Assembly (NCBI GenBank): GCA_937922155.1 | Contig: CAKZVL010000019.1 | Coordinates: 1 to 35,522, forward strand | Length of the DNA stretch: 35,522 nucleotides | Origin: an uncultured Paracoccaceae bacterium | GTDB taxonomy: Bacteria > Pseudomonadota > Alphaproteobacteria > Rhodobacterales > Rhodobacteraceae | Direction: 5' to 3' | Shown: positions 23,546 through 31,857 of the stretch, in pieces | Layout of the letters: every line of letters starts with the position of its first letter | How positions within the stretch are numbered: position 1 is the first letter of the stretch | Notes under the pieces: generated by a model | The model's database searches: none | What the model was told of the DNA's origin: nothing | The model's input: the letters and a program-made list of their open reading frames with translations, nothing else | Translations under genes and position numbers: made by a program

Positions 23546-23845
23546 TTACTGAATGACGACTTCGTCAGCGCGGATCAGGCCCAAAACGTCTCGGGCTTGC
23601 TGGTCGAGCAAATCCAGATCAAGGTAGGTGTCAGACAAACGCGTGGTCAGGTTTTCCATTTCAGCGACTTCGTCTTGAAGGCGCTGCAACTCTGCCTCGA
23701 GGGCGGCACCTTCGGCCTGAACCTCAACCCGTTTGAACACACCATAGTTTCCCTGCACGGCAGCAAAGGCAAAATAAAGGCCCAGCACCAATGTGCCAAA
23801 GAAATAAAGGATCGTGCCCACCGCGGGGCCGCTGCGCTGTGTCAT
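23546..23845 (-). CDS. FtsB/DivIC-type septum formation protein
   Basis: This 99-aa protein is of the septum formation initiator family. One membrane helix is at about residues 10-30 (GTILYFFGTLVLGLYFAFAA). A coiled coil follows at about 38-70 (EGAALEAELQRLQDEVAEME, then LTTRLSDTYLDLDLLDQQA). A short C-terminal domain holds the usual ARDVLGL. In the family it bridges other division proteins in the inner membrane. It lies upstream of pdhA in the same direction, a common order in Rhodobacterales. FtsB is the likely identity. The pdhA promoter makes co-transcription optional. Confidence 0.85.
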   Translation of the reverse strand: MTQRSGPAVGTILYFFGTLVLGLYFAFAAVQGNYGVFKRVEVQAEGAALEAELQRLQDEVAEMENLTTRLSDTYLDLDLLDQQARDVLGLIRADEVVIQ

Positions 23846-23952
23846 TTTCTGCCCTTGTTGGCTGCTCTATCCGGCTGCCTAGGGTGAAAATTGCATATTT
23901 CACTTGCGAAGGGAATCCCAAATGGGCGCGGAAGTGGGAAAAAAATGGAATT

Positions 23953-24150
23953 TTTGTCAGTCTTGCGCAATTTCTGGAACAATTAGATCGTGATGATGTC
24001 CTAAACGCCGCGTTTCGTGCGCTCACGCCGGGGCGGCAGCGTAATTGGATCATTCATATCGATGGGGCCAAACAATCTGCCACCTGCACGGCCCGTGTGG
24101 AACGGGGCCGTGACAAGATACGCGCCGGCCAAGGTCAGTCGGAATACTAG
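23953..24150 (+). pseudogene. Remnant of a YdeI/OmpD-associated family gene
   Basis: About 65 codons on the + strand read as the C-terminal end of the YdeI family: LDRDDVLNAAFRALTPGRQR, WIIHIDGAKQSATCTARVER, then the GRDKIRAGQG ending. Full-length members are around 190-200 aa. The upstream part of the frame (before about 23953) does not look like the family and runs into the antisense of the ftsB-like gene. No convincing start codon or ribosome-binding site is present. I read it as a gene that has lost its N-terminal two thirds. It ends 4 nt before the aldolase stop. Confidence 0.6.
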
Positions 24151-24154
24151 ATCG

Positions 24155-25045
24155 CTATCCTGCGACGGACGCCTGATAGATGGTGTCGATTGTGTCGGAC
24201 AGCATTGCGTTGAATGTATCATCCGATTGTTGTGCAGACAGCCCTTCGGTCAAGGCGCGGCTAAAGCTTGCGATGATGCCAGCGTTCTGGGCCAAACGAC
24301 GTGTTGCTTCTGCACGGTCATAGCCCCCTGAAAGCGCGACAACCCGCAAGCAGTTTGGGTGCGCAACGGTTGGCGCGTAATGCCCCGGCCTTTCTGGCAG
24401 CGTGAGTTTCAACATAACTGGAACCTCACCGGACCATGCATCCAGTTGCATTATCAGTTCGGCCAGTAGCATGTTTTCTGCCGCCTCTTTGTCGGGGGCG
24501 TTGATGTTCACCTCTGGTTCGATGATCGCGACAAGCCCGTGACTTGCGATGATCTTTGCGATTTCAAATTGCTGCGCGACGTTGGCGGCGATGCCTTTGG
24601 CGTTGGCTGAGTTGATGACGGATCGCATTTTGGTTCCGAACATGCCCGCCTTGACGGCGCGTTCCATCAAACTGTCGAGACCATCCATAGGCTTCATCAG
24701 TTGAACGCCATCGTGTTCGTCCATCAGGCCTTTGTCGCATTTCAGGAATGGCACGACGCCGTGGTCTTCCCACAAGGATTGCGCGGCGGGCTTGCCCTCA
24801 ATTTGGCGGTCCATTGTCATTTCAAACAGGATCGCACCAACCACTTTTTCCCCGGTAAAAGATGGCGCCGTGACGATGCGGCTGCGCATTTGGTGGATCA
24901 ATGCGTACATCTCATCGTCGTTGGAGTATTGATTTTCGTCTACACCATACTGGCGCAGCGCTTTGGGGGTGGAGCCGCCGGACTGGTCAAGAGCGGCGAT
25001 GAAGCCTTTGCCTGCTTTGATTTGGTCAAATTGCGCTTGGTTCAT
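24155..25045 (-). CDS. Class I fructose-bisphosphate aldolase
   Basis: This 296-aa cytoplasmic enzyme interconverts fructose 1,6-bisphosphate with dihydroxyacetone phosphate and glyceraldehyde 3-phosphate, using a Schiff-base lysine. Visible features are the opening FDQIKAGKGFIAALDQSGGS, the Glu of VAIIEPEVNI, the candidate Schiff-base Lys in VPVMLKLTLPERPG, and VVALSGGYDRAEATRRLAQN near the C-terminus. This is the FbaB-like short class I type. It lies downstream of pgk in the same direction, so the pair serves lower glycolysis and gluconeogenesis. A tandem repeat fills part of the 82-nt gap between them. Confidence 0.93.
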   Translation of the reverse strand: MNQAQFDQIKAGKGFIAALDQSGGSTPKALRQYGVDENQYSNDDEMYALIHQMRSRIVTAPSFTGEKVVGAILFEMTMDRQIEGKPAAQSLWEDHGVVPFLKCDKGLMDEHDGVQLMKPMDGLDSLMERAVKAGMFGTKMRSVINSANAKGIAANVAQQFEIAKIIASHGLVAIIEPEVNINAPDKEAAENMLLAELIMQLDAWSGEVPVMLKLTLPERPGHYAPTVAHPNCLRVVALSGGYDRAEATRRLAQNAGIIASFSRALTEGLSAQQSDDTFNAMLSDTIDTIYQASVAG

Positions 25046-25110
25046 AGCAAGGTCCGTCCTTTGGTGGTTGTTTCAACCTCCCTAGGCGGGTCGCATAATG
25101 CTTGGCAATC

Positions 25111-25149
25111 ATGGTATCGCTAACGGTTCAGATGGTATCGCTAACGGTT
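25111..25149. repeat. Tandem 21-bp duplication across the pgk stop codon
   Basis: The 18-mer ATGGTATCGCTAACGGTT occurs at 25111-25128 and again at 25132-25149, separated by 3 bp, for a 21-bp period. One copy encodes the last residues of pgk (TVSDTI). The second lies just past the stop and would encode TVSDTM in the same frame. It is also 66 nt upstream of the aldolase start. Confidence 0.85.
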
Positions 25150-26333
25150 TCCGAATTGGCAGAAAGGGCGGCTACACCGGGCAATTGTTTCCCTTCCATC
25201 CATTCTAGAAAGGCACCGCCAGCTGTCGAAATGTAGGTGAAATCATCTGCGGCACCGGCCTGATTCAGGGCCGCAACAGTGTCACCACCGCCCGCGACTG
25301 AGATGAGTTTCCCTGCTTTGGACAATGCCGCAGCCTTTCGGGCGGCTTCGTTCGTGGCTTTGTCAAAGGGTTCAATTTCAAACGCGCCCAATGGGCCATT
25401 CCAGACCAATGTGTTACAGTTTTCGAGAACCGCGATGATTTGCGCCACACTTTCAGGGCCTGCATCAAGGATCATTGCGTCATCCGGGCATTGATCGACG
25501 CTGACGGTTGAGTTGGCGGCACCTGCCTTAAACTCATGTGCGACAACGACGTCATGGGGGAGCAGGATGGTACAGCCCGCTTCGGCAGCCTTTTCGCCGA
25601 TCTCTTGCGCTGTGTCTGTCAGATCGTGTTCGCAGAGTGATTTTCCGACGTGGTATCCTTCGGCGGCCAAAAAGGTGTTCGCCATGCCGCCGCCGATGAT
25701 CAGGATGTCGACCTTAGTCACCAGATTGCCCAGAAGTTCCAGCTTCGTTGACACCTTTGCACCGCCGACAACAGCCGCAACAGGGCGTTTGGGGCGGCCA
25801 AGTGCGGCCTCTAGCGCGGAGAGTTCTTCGGCCATGAGGCGACCTGCGCAGGCTGGCAAAAGCTGCGCGAGCGCTTCGGTTGAGGCATGTGCGCGGTGGG
25901 CTGCGGAGAAGGCATCGTTGACGTAAATGTCGCCAAGGGATGCCAGACGTTTTGCAAACTCGACGTCATTGGCTTCTTCGCCGGGGTTAAAGCGCAGATT
26001 TTCCAACAACAGAATTTCGTCGCTCGCCATGTCCGCAGTGGCCTTTGCATAGTCTGTGCTGACAAAGTTGACGTTGCCGCCGATGACATCGGCGACGGTT
26101 TGCGCAATATGCTTGATCGACATTTCGGGAACGACCTGACCCTTGGGCCGCCCAAAATGCGCCATCAAGATCACCTTGCCACCTTTGGCCTGAATGTCCT
26201 TGACGGTTGGCACAATGCGTTCGATCCGTGAGGTGTCTGTCACCTTGCCGTTTTCAACGGGGACGTTGATGTCAACACGCACCAAAGCACGTTTACCTGC
26301 AAAATCCATGTCGTCGAGTGTTTTCCAAGTCAT
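25128..26333 (-). CDS. pgk: Phosphoglycerate kinase
   Basis: This 401-aa cytoplasmic enzyme transfers phosphate between 1,3-bisphosphoglycerate and ADP. The N-terminal substrate domain shows [30 protein letters not shown] and the GRLMAEE segment. The hinge region has [16 protein letters not shown]. The C-terminal nucleotide domain has [26 protein letters not shown] and [17 protein letters not shown]. Length is normal. It would be the first gene of a pgk-aldolase unit. The 127-bp region upstream is shared with the divergent cyclophilin gene and shows no strong promoter. The C-terminal tail is partly duplicated beyond the stop. Confidence 0.96.
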   Translation of the reverse strand: MTWKTLDDMDFAGKRALVRVDINVPVENGKVTDTSRIERIVPTVKDIQAKGGKVILMAHFGRPKGQVVPEMSIKHIAQTVADVIGGNVNFVSTDYAKATADMASDEILLLENLRFNPGEEANDVEFAKRLASLGDIYVNDAFSAAHRAHASTEALAQLLPACAGRLMAEELSALEAALGRPKRPVAAVVGGAKVSTKLELLGNLVTKVDILIIGGGMANTFLAAEGYHVGKSLCEHDLTDTAQEIGEKAAEAGCTILLPHDVVVAHEFKAGAANSTVSVDQCPDDAMILDAGPESVAQIIAVLENCNTLVWNGPLGAFEIEPFDKATNEAARKAAALSKAGKLISVAGGGDTVAALNQAGAADDFTYISTAGGAFLEWMEGKQLPGVAALSANSETVSDTI

Positions 26334-26460
26334 CAGACCGTCCTAACCAAATCAAATCTGCCCCTTCATCCGGCAAGCTTGCGCAATCGTCAACCGCGAT
26401 GGCTTGGCTTTCAGGCAGTTGCGCCATATGTCAGAGCCAAATCAAGGACAGGAGTGCCAA

Positions 26461-26967
26461 ATGGCCGATATCAAAGACCCAGAGAACACAATTATCATGA
26501 CCCTCAAAGGTGGAGATGTGGTTATCGCACTGCTACCAGACGTTGCGCCCGCTCATACGGAACGGATGAAAGAACTGGCGCGTTCGGGTGCTTATGACAA
26601 TGTCTGCTTTCACCGGGTGATCGACGGTTTCATGGCCCAGACGGGTGATGTTCAGCATGGCGATATGGAGGACGGATTTAACATCGGTCGTGCAGGCACA
26701 GGTTCATCTGATCTTCCGGACCTGCCAGCGGAGTTTTCAAAGCTGCCGCATGCGCGTGGATCTTTGGGCGCGGCGCGTTCACAAAACCCGAATTCTGCGA
26801 ACAGCCAATTCTTTATCAACTTCAAAGATAACGACTTCCTTAACGGTCAGTACACTGTTTACGGGCAGGTGCTGTCAGGGATGGAGCATGTGGATGCCAT
26901 TCAAAAGGGCGAGCCACCTACGAACCCAGACCGGATGATCAAAGTTGTGGTGGCCGCCGATGCGTAA
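26461..26967 (+). CDS. Cytoplasmic peptidyl-prolyl cis-trans isomerase (cyclophilin)
   Basis: This 168-aa cyclophilin speeds proline isomerisation during protein folding. Core motifs are FHRVIDGFMAQTGD (with the catalytic Arg), SLGAARSQNPNSANSQFFIN and the NGQYTVYGQV end. It has no signal peptide, so it should stay in the cytoplasm (PpiB-like). I chose ATG 26461 because ACAGGAG lies about 6 nt upstream; the frame extends 19 codons further with no similarity. It overlaps the next cyclophilin gene by 8 nt. Confidence 0.93.
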   Translation: MADIKDPENTIIMTLKGGDVVIALLPDVAPAHTERMKELARSGAYDNVCFHRVIDGFMAQTGDVQHGDMEDGFNIGRAGTGSSDLPDLPAEFSKLPHARGSLGAARSQNPNSANSQFFINFKDNDFLNGQYTVYGQVLSGMEHVDAIQKGEPPTNPDRMIKVVVAADA

Positions 26968-27505
26968 TTGTCTGATTGCCTTGGCGATGATGACGTCGCC
27001 TGCATTTGCCGCCGGGTTAGAAATCGACGTTGTGGGTAAAGCCAGCGGCACGATTGTTATCGACTTGTTCGAAGATGTTGCACCGCTTCATGTGGCACAA
27101 ATCACGACGATTGCCTCTGAGGGGCAATACGATGGTGTGGTGTTTCACCGCGTGATCGAAGGGTTCATGGCGCAAACTGGCGATGTTCAGTTTGGCAAGG
27201 TCGATGGTGATACGGCGGGTGCTGGGCGCGGCGGGTCTGAACTGCCGGATATTCCGGCGGAATTTTCCGACATCAATTTTGCCAAAGGCGTGGTTGGCAT
27301 GGCGCGGTCCCAAAATCCCAATTCTGCCAATAGCCAGTTCTTTATCATGTTTGACGAAGGCAGTTTTTTGAACGGTCAATATACGGTCGTGGGTCAGGTA
27401 ACCGAAGGCCAAGAGGTGGTTGATGCGATCAAACGCGGCGATGGTCCAAATGGAGCGGTCACCGGGGACGCTGATTATATGGCCGCTGTGCGCGTCACTG
27501 AATAG
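26960..27505 (+). CDS. Exported peptidyl-prolyl cis-trans isomerase (cyclophilin)
   Basis: This 181-aa cyclophilin has a signal peptide: MRNCLIALAMMTSPAFA with predicted cleavage after AFA at residue 17. The mature enzyme, in the periplasm, has FHRVIEGFMAQTGD, GVVGMARSQNPNSANSQFF and LNGQYTVVGQV. ATG 26960 lies inside the end of the preceding cyclophilin gene, in another frame. The two proteins are very similar in the core, so they look like a tandem duplication in which one copy gained or kept an export signal. A hairpin follows the stop. Confidence 0.93.
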   Translation: MRNCLIALAMMTSPAFAAGLEIDVVGKASGTIVIDLFEDVAPLHVAQITTIASEGQYDGVVFHRVIEGFMAQTGDVQFGKVDGDTAGAGRGGSELPDIPAEFSDINFAKGVVGMARSQNPNSANSQFFIMFDEGSFLNGQYTVVGQVTEGQEVVDAIKRGDGPNGAVTGDADYMAAVRVTE

Positions 27506-27513
27506 CAAAATGG

Positions 27514-27531
27514 GCCGGGGGAGATCCCGGC
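27514..27531 (+). terminator. Hairpin after the exported cyclophilin gene
   Basis: A 6-bp perfect GC stem pairs 27514-27519 with 27526-27531, with a 6-nt loop, starting 9 nt after the stop. There is no U tract (TCCTCGAG follows), so it is a weak or factor-dependent terminator candidate, or a 3'-end stabiliser. Confidence 0.35.
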
Positions 27532-27598
27532 TCCTCGAGCCAAAACGCATGAAACGCAAATGCAAACATCACATCTTGGGTTTGCGACTGCCTTCGGC

Positions 27599-27622
27599 GA
27601 GTGTTTATTTGGCCAGATGAAG
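27599..27622 (+). repeat. Partial copy of an intergenic repeat (GAGTrTTTwTTTGGC type)
   Basis: The stretch from GAGTGTTTATTTGGCC to AGATGAAG resembles 32943-32964 (GAGTATTTTTGGCAAGATGA). From memory, sequences of this kind recur between genes in many Rhodobacterales genomes, often after a G/C-rich hairpin. The role is unknown. This copy lacks the preceding hairpin and shows more divergence. Confidence 0.4.
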
Positions 27623-27626
27623 TTGA

Positions 27627-27660
27627 CATCCCGCGCGTGGCGGCGCCATGTCGCGGGATG
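27627..27660 (+). promoter_or_regulatory. Long hairpin covering the transporter start codon
   Basis: CATCCCGCG (27627-27635) pairs perfectly with CGCGGGATG (27652-27660). Inside it 27636-27641 pairs with 27645-27650 around a 3-nt loop, leaving one bulged T, for about 15 bp in total. The preferred transporter ATG at 27658-27660 is the last three bases of the stem. In RNA it could hide the start codon. Confidence 0.55.
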
Positions 27661-28557
27661 GAGCAAAAGTCATCAATTGATCTTTTTGGGGCCGTGGCCT
27701 TGTCAGCGTTTTCGCTGCTTTTGGCGTTCAATCAGGTTGTGATCAAAGTCACCAATGGAGGTTTGCAGCCGGTGTTTTTTGCCGGCATCCGTTCTGTTGG
27801 GGTTGTTGTTTGTGTCCTCCTTTGGATGCGGTTTCGCAGGATTCCCCTCCGTTTTGTGCCCGGAACATGGATTTGGGGGGTGCTGGTTGGCATTGCCTTT
27901 GCGATTGAATTTTTACTGCTGTTTGTCGCGCTGGATTTGACCACTGTTGGTCGTTCTGGCGTTATTTTCTATTCGATGCCGGTTTGGTTGGCATTGATGG
28001 CGCATGTGGTTTTGCCCGATGATCGCATTACCAAGGTGAAAGCTGTTGGGTTGACCTTTGCACTGGCGGGGGTCGCTGTGGCGTTGCTGGATCGCGGGCA
28101 GGGTGAGGCATCGTTGGTCGGCGATTTGGCGGCCCTTGGGGCCGCGATCGGTTGGGCGTTGACCGCGATCATTGCCAAAGCTTCGCCGTTGAAGGCTGAG
28201 CGGCCTGAAGTACAGCTGCTGTGGATGGTCTTGGTGTCAGGGCCGCTGTTGTTGATCATGGCGCCGTTGTTTGGGGAGCTTATTCGCGATTTACGTCCCA
28301 TTCATCTGTGGGGGTTGGCGTTTCAAATCGTGGTGGTCGTCACATTTGGATTCATTTTTTGGCTATGGCTTTTGTCGATTTATCCCGCAACCGGGGTGGC
28401 GTCGTTTGGGTTTTTGTCGCCAGTCTTGTCCGTGCTTTTGGGTTGGGCATTATTGGGGGAAGAGCTGCGTTGGTCGATCCTTCTCGCTTTGATCTTGGTG
28501 GCGATTGGTATTCTTTTGGTGAACAGGCCTGTCAGGTCCCGCAAAATGTCTGGCTGA
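27658..28557 (+). CDS. EamA/DMT-family membrane transporter
   Basis: This 299-aa inner-membrane protein has about ten hydrophobic segments and two EamA repeats: the first from residue 9 ([20 protein letters not shown]), the second from about 160 ([20 protein letters not shown]). Drug/metabolite-superfamily members export amino acids, metabolites or drugs; the substrate cannot be read from sequence. I prefer ATG 27658 ([15 protein letters not shown]) because homologues begin close to LFGAVAL. A GTG at 27601 would add 19 residues with no family similarity. The start lies in a hairpin and has a poor ribosome-binding site. The 3' end overlaps selO by 26 nt, tail to tail. Confidence 0.88.
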   Translation: MEQKSSIDLFGAVALSAFSLLLAFNQVVIKVTNGGLQPVFFAGIRSVGVVVCVLLWMRFRRIPLRFVPGTWIWGVLVGIAFAIEFLLLFVALDLTTVGRSGVIFYSMPVWLALMAHVVLPDDRITKVKAVGLTFALAGVAVALLDRGQGEASLVGDLAALGAAIGWALTAIIAKASPLKAERPEVQLLWMVLVSGPLLLIMAPLFGELIRDLRPIHLWGLAFQIVVVVTFGFIFWLWLLSIYPATGVASFGFLSPVLSVLLGWALLGEELRWSILLALILVAIGILLVNRPVRSRKMSG

Positions 28558-29902
28558 TCGCTTCCTCCCTTCGGGGGGCGCGGCTGTATTTTTCGTGCCG
28601 TTCATTAGGGTTTGTGACCGCCGCCAGCATGTCGTGGAACGGGGCATAGTTGCCATTCAGACCGGCTTGAATAACCTCTTCGACCAGATGGTTGCGCGGG
28701 ATGACTTGTGGGTTTGCTTTGCTCATAATGTCGGCATAGTTTTCAGCGCGTCTCGCCTGCCATTTTGATGCCCAAGTGTCAAAGGCTGCCGCGTCCGTGA
28801 TATGATCACGGGCAGCATTTGTGTGGAGCGCGGCAAAGGTTTGGGTGAAGTCTGATCCGACCATGAGGTCGAGGAAGTCTTGGATGAGTTCCGCGTCGTC
28901 CAATGTTGGGTTCGCAAGCCCGAATTTTGCGCCAAAGACCTGTAGCCATTGCGTTTGATAGACCTCAGAAAACCCATTGACGGCATGGGTAAAGGTTTCG
29001 ATGGCGGCGGCCTCGTCTGGCATCAACGGGATCAGCGATGTGGCCAATTGCGCAAGGTTCCAGATCGCGATGCGTGGCTGGTTGCCATAGGCGTAGCGCC
29101 CGGTTTGGTCGATAGAGCTGAAGACCTTGCCGGGGTCATATTCGTCCATAAAGGCGCAAGGGCCATAGTCGATGGTTTCCCCCGAAACGGCGCAATTGTC
29201 GGTGTTCATTACCCCGTGGATAAAGCCCAGCCCCATCCATTTGGCGATCAAGCTGGCTTGCGCTTTGATCACGGATTTCAGCAGATCCTCTGGTCCGTTG
29301 GCATCCGGATAATGGCGGGCGATTGTGTGATCTGTGAGGGGTTTCAACAGGTTGGTCTGTCCGCGCGCGGCGTAGACTTGGAACGTTCCGACCCTTATGT
29401 GACTGCTGGCAACCCGTGTAAGGATCGCACTGGGGAGGGCCGTTTCGCGCAAGACGTCTTCGCCTGTGGTGACCGCGGCGAGGGCGCGGGTGGTGGGGAC
29501 GGATAGGGCGTGCATGGCTTCGGAGACGATGTATTCGCGCAGGACGGGGCCGAGCCAGCTGCGCCCGTCGCCGCCGCGCGAGAAGGGGGTTCGGCCTGAC
29601 CCTTTGAGTTGGATGTCAAAGCCTGCCACCTCGCCCAGCAAAATTGCGCGACCGTCGCCGAGCTGGGGATTCCAATTGCCAAATTGGTGACCTGCGTAAA
29701 GCTGGGCGAGGGGGGCGGCACCGGTTGGCACGGCGTTGCCTGAGAGCACCTCAACCGTCAAATCACTGATGTCTAACCCCAAGGTATCGCACAGTTTTTC
29801 GTTGATTGTGATCAGCTTTGGCGCGGCCACGGGGACCGGATTTTGGCGGGTGAACATCCCGTCTGGCAGGCGGGAAAAGCTGTTGTCAAAGGGGATGGGC
29901 AT
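28532..29902 (-). CDS. selO: Protein adenylyltransferase SelO (YdiU family)
   Basis: This 456-aa pseudokinase-fold enzyme transfers AMP to proteins; the family is linked to redox stress in bacteria. Visible features are [39 protein letters not shown] with the ATP-contacting residues, [19 protein letters not shown], and [20 protein letters not shown] with the metal-binding Asp. It ends FCGT, with Cys454 where vertebrate SelO has selenocysteine. I chose ATG 29902 ([13 protein letters not shown]), a normal start; the frame extends 26 codons upstream without similarity. It converges on the transporter gene with overlapping 3' ends. Confidence 0.93.
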   Translation of the reverse strand: MPIPFDNSFSRLPDGMFTRQNPVPVAAPKLITINEKLCDTLGLDISDLTVEVLSGNAVPTGAAPLAQLYAGHQFGNWNPQLGDGRAILLGEVAGFDIQLKGSGRTPFSRGGDGRSWLGPVLREYIVSEAMHALSVPTTRALAAVTTGEDVLRETALPSAILTRVASSHIRVGTFQVYAARGQTNLLKPLTDHTIARHYPDANGPEDLLKSVIKAQASLIAKWMGLGFIHGVMNTDNCAVSGETIDYGPCAFMDEYDPGKVFSSIDQTGRYAYGNQPRIAIWNLAQLATSLIPLMPDEAAAIETFTHAVNGFSEVYQTQWLQVFGAKFGLANPTLDDAELIQDFLDLMVGSDFTQTFAALHTNAARDHITDAAAFDTWASKWQARRAENYADIMSKANPQVIPRNHLVEEVIQAGLNGNYAPFHDMLAAVTNPNERHEKYSRAPRREEAISQTFCGT

Positions 29903-30154
29903 GATGTGAAACTTTCCTAAGCGCGGCCATGTTTGGACGGCGGATTGGGGGCAGTTTACCTGCCATGACAGGGGTCGCAACAGCCATATCTGAGCGCCCT
30001 TTTTGGGGGGTAAAAGCGGTAGGTTAACGCGGGTTTTGCGGGGTCAACTGCGCCGCACAGGCTGTACACACCTTGTACACAGTTGGTCGGCAAATCATGG
30101 TTAACGCGCTGTTTGGCGCGATTTGGGCCCCAAAACCGGGTCCGAGGCGGTTAT
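29903..30154. other. 252-bp gap upstream of selO with short repeats
   Basis: No gene is visible here. Two copies of GGTTAACGCG lie at 30022-30031 and 30099-30108. Two copies of TGTACAC lie at 30063-30069 and 30074-30080, an 11-bp period. A G/C-rich inverted repeat (TTTGGG C CCCAAA) lies near 30122-30134. These could be regulatory sites for selO. I cannot name a regulator. Confidence 0.4.
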
Positions 30155-31321
30155 TTAGTTAACAGAGTATTTATTCAAGAAATCAATGTCGGGTTCAACG
30201 CCTAAGCCGGGGCCGTTTGGAACGGCCACAAAACCTGCTGACGCTTTGACCTGCTGTTGGATCGCCATCGGTTCCGTCAGCAGATTATCGCGAAAGATGT
30301 TTTCAGTTGTGTCAAATTCCAACAACGGCTCCCACGGGTTCAATCCACCGGGGAGCGCGGGCATTGCGGCGAGCAATTGCAGGTTGGTGGCCACGGCAAT
30401 CGCAGAGCCCCAGACGTGGTTGATCACAGGTGTGAAATGCGCGTGGCAGAGGGCCAGAACGCGGAGGTATTCTGAAATGCCGCCAAGGGCGCAGACCTCT
30501 GGTTGGGCGATGTCGAGACCGCGATTTTCAAGGATTGCGCGCCAGCCCCAGCGGTTGAACTCTGCCTCGCCGCCGGAGATGTTGACGTTAAGGCCTGCGC
30601 GGAGTTCGCGGTAGCCGTCATGGTCTTCGGGGGCGACGGGTTCTTCGAACCAGTAGGCATCTAACTCATCGAGGGCGCGGCCAACGTAGAAGGCGTCGGA
30701 TGTTGTGTAGCAGTGATTGGCATCGGCCATGAATTTGAAATCACCGCCGACACCAGCGCGCACGGCTTGTGCCAGTTTCACATCCTGTTTTGGGCCGAGC
30801 CCCAGTTTCATCTTGGTCGCGACAAAGCCCATATCGCGGATTTTGGCGGCTTCATCCTTGAAGCGTGCAAGATGATCCTCAAGGCTTTCGCGTTTGAGCA
30901 TCATGCCATAGCCGTAGGCCTTGACCCTCGTGCGGTGGGCGCCGCCGATGAGTTTGTGGATTGGTAGGCCCGCGACCTTTCCGGCGATGTCCCAGAGCGC
31001 GATGTCCACGCCAGAGAGCGATTGAAGCGGCATCCCCTTTTGCCCGTGATCGCGCAACAGGTTGTAGACATTGTGCCAGATTACATCGCGGTCCATTGGA
31101 TCGGCGCCAAGGATCATAGGTTGGATCACGCTTTCGACGATGGCCTTGTTGGCGCGTGCGACGTTGCCAGGGCCAAAGCACTCGCCCCAACCTGTGACGC
31201 CTTCGTCTGTTTGCACCTCAACGATATGGGCGGTGCGGCGGGTGTAGAATTGTTGGGAATAGCCCAGTTCCTGCGGCATGTCGCATTTTAGGACGTGACT
31301 GATGACTTTGGTAATTTTCAT
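30155..31321 (-). CDS. Mandelate racemase/muconate lactonizing enzyme family protein
   Basis: This 388-aa enolase-superfamily enzyme has an alpha/beta capping domain (residues 1 to about 130) and a barrel. Likely catalytic and metal-binding residues are the Lys pair of TKMKLG (170, 172), Asp200 in FMADANH, Glu226 or Glu227 in YWFEEP, Glu252 in ISGGEAEF, and His302 in NHVWGSAI. The KxK plus His arrangement is that of the mandelate racemase subgroup, whose members are racemases or sugar-acid dehydratases. The substrate is not predictable here. I chose ATG 31321 (MKITKVISHV); the frame extends 15 codons upstream. No sugar-transport genes adjoin it. Confidence 0.9.
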   Translation of the reverse strand: MKITKVISHVLKCDMPQELGYSQQFYTRRTAHIVEVQTDEGVTGWGECFGPGNVARANKAIVESVIQPMILGADPMDRDVIWHNVYNLLRDHGQKGMPLQSLSGVDIALWDIAGKVAGLPIHKLIGGAHRTRVKAYGYGMMLKRESLEDHLARFKDEAAKIRDMGFVATKMKLGLGPKQDVKLAQAVRAGVGGDFKFMADANHCYTTSDAFYVGRALDELDAYWFEEPVAPEDHDGYRELRAGLNVNISGGEAEFNRWGWRAILENRGLDIAQPEVCALGGISEYLRVLALCHAHFTPVINHVWGSAIAVATNLQLLAAMPALPGGLNPWEPLLEFDTTENIFRDNLLTEPMAIQQQVKASAGFVAVPNGPGLGVEPDIDFLNKYSVN

Positions 31322-31407
31322 AGCAATGCCATGTGTTGCGGGTGCGGTTGATCTAGCATTGATCAAATGCGCGCATGACGCAACTGCGGTGCAGTGCTTG
31401 ATCGCCG

Positions 31408-31857
31408 CTAGAGCACGCGTGTCATGCGAGTTTGGCCGTTGCGGGATTTGAAGCCTGCTTTTTCATAGAGCCGTTGCAGGGAGGCTGCGTTGTCTTTCAC
31501 ATCTAGGTGGATGGCCGCAACGCCGGCGGCCTTGAGCGTGACGGATAGCGCTTGGAGCGTTTCGCCTGCGATGCCGCGACCGCGGATGGTGTCGCGGATG
31601 TAAAGTTCGTCAATGGTGGCGTTTTGGCCGCCATCCTGAATGGCCCAGCCAAGTGTGACGATGCAATAGCCCACGGGCGCGCGTTTTGGGCCCATGAGAT
31701 AGGCCATGCCGTAGGGACAACCATCTAGGAGGGGCGCTGCGGCGCTGGCGCGGTCATCGCTGGTTTGCTCAAAGGCAAATTCTTGTGCGAGGCGTGACAT
31801 CAGATCGCCAAGGACGCTGGCGTCGTCAGGGGTGCAAAGGTGGAGGGCTGTGTTCAC
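31408..31857 (-). CDS. GNAT-family N-acetyltransferase
   Basis: This 149-aa acetyltransferase has the GNAT acetyl-CoA loop RGRGIAGETL in motif A (near residues 93-102), preceded by the strand ATIDELYIRDT, and the C-terminal HLDVKDNAASLQRLYEKAGF pattern. The acceptor substrate is unknown. It starts at GTG, overlapping the nucleoside hydrolase stop (GTGA), so it is the last gene of a coupled run from the Rieske oxygenase. An 86-nt gap separates it from the enolase-superfamily gene. Confidence 0.88.
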   Translation of the reverse strand: MNTALHLCTPDDASVLGDLMSRLAQEFAFEQTSDDRASAAAPLLDGCPYGMAYLMGPKRAPVGYCIVTLGWAIQDGGQNATIDELYIRDTIRGRGIAGETLQALSVTLKAAGVAAIHLDVKDNAASLQRLYEKAGFKSRNGQTRMTRVL

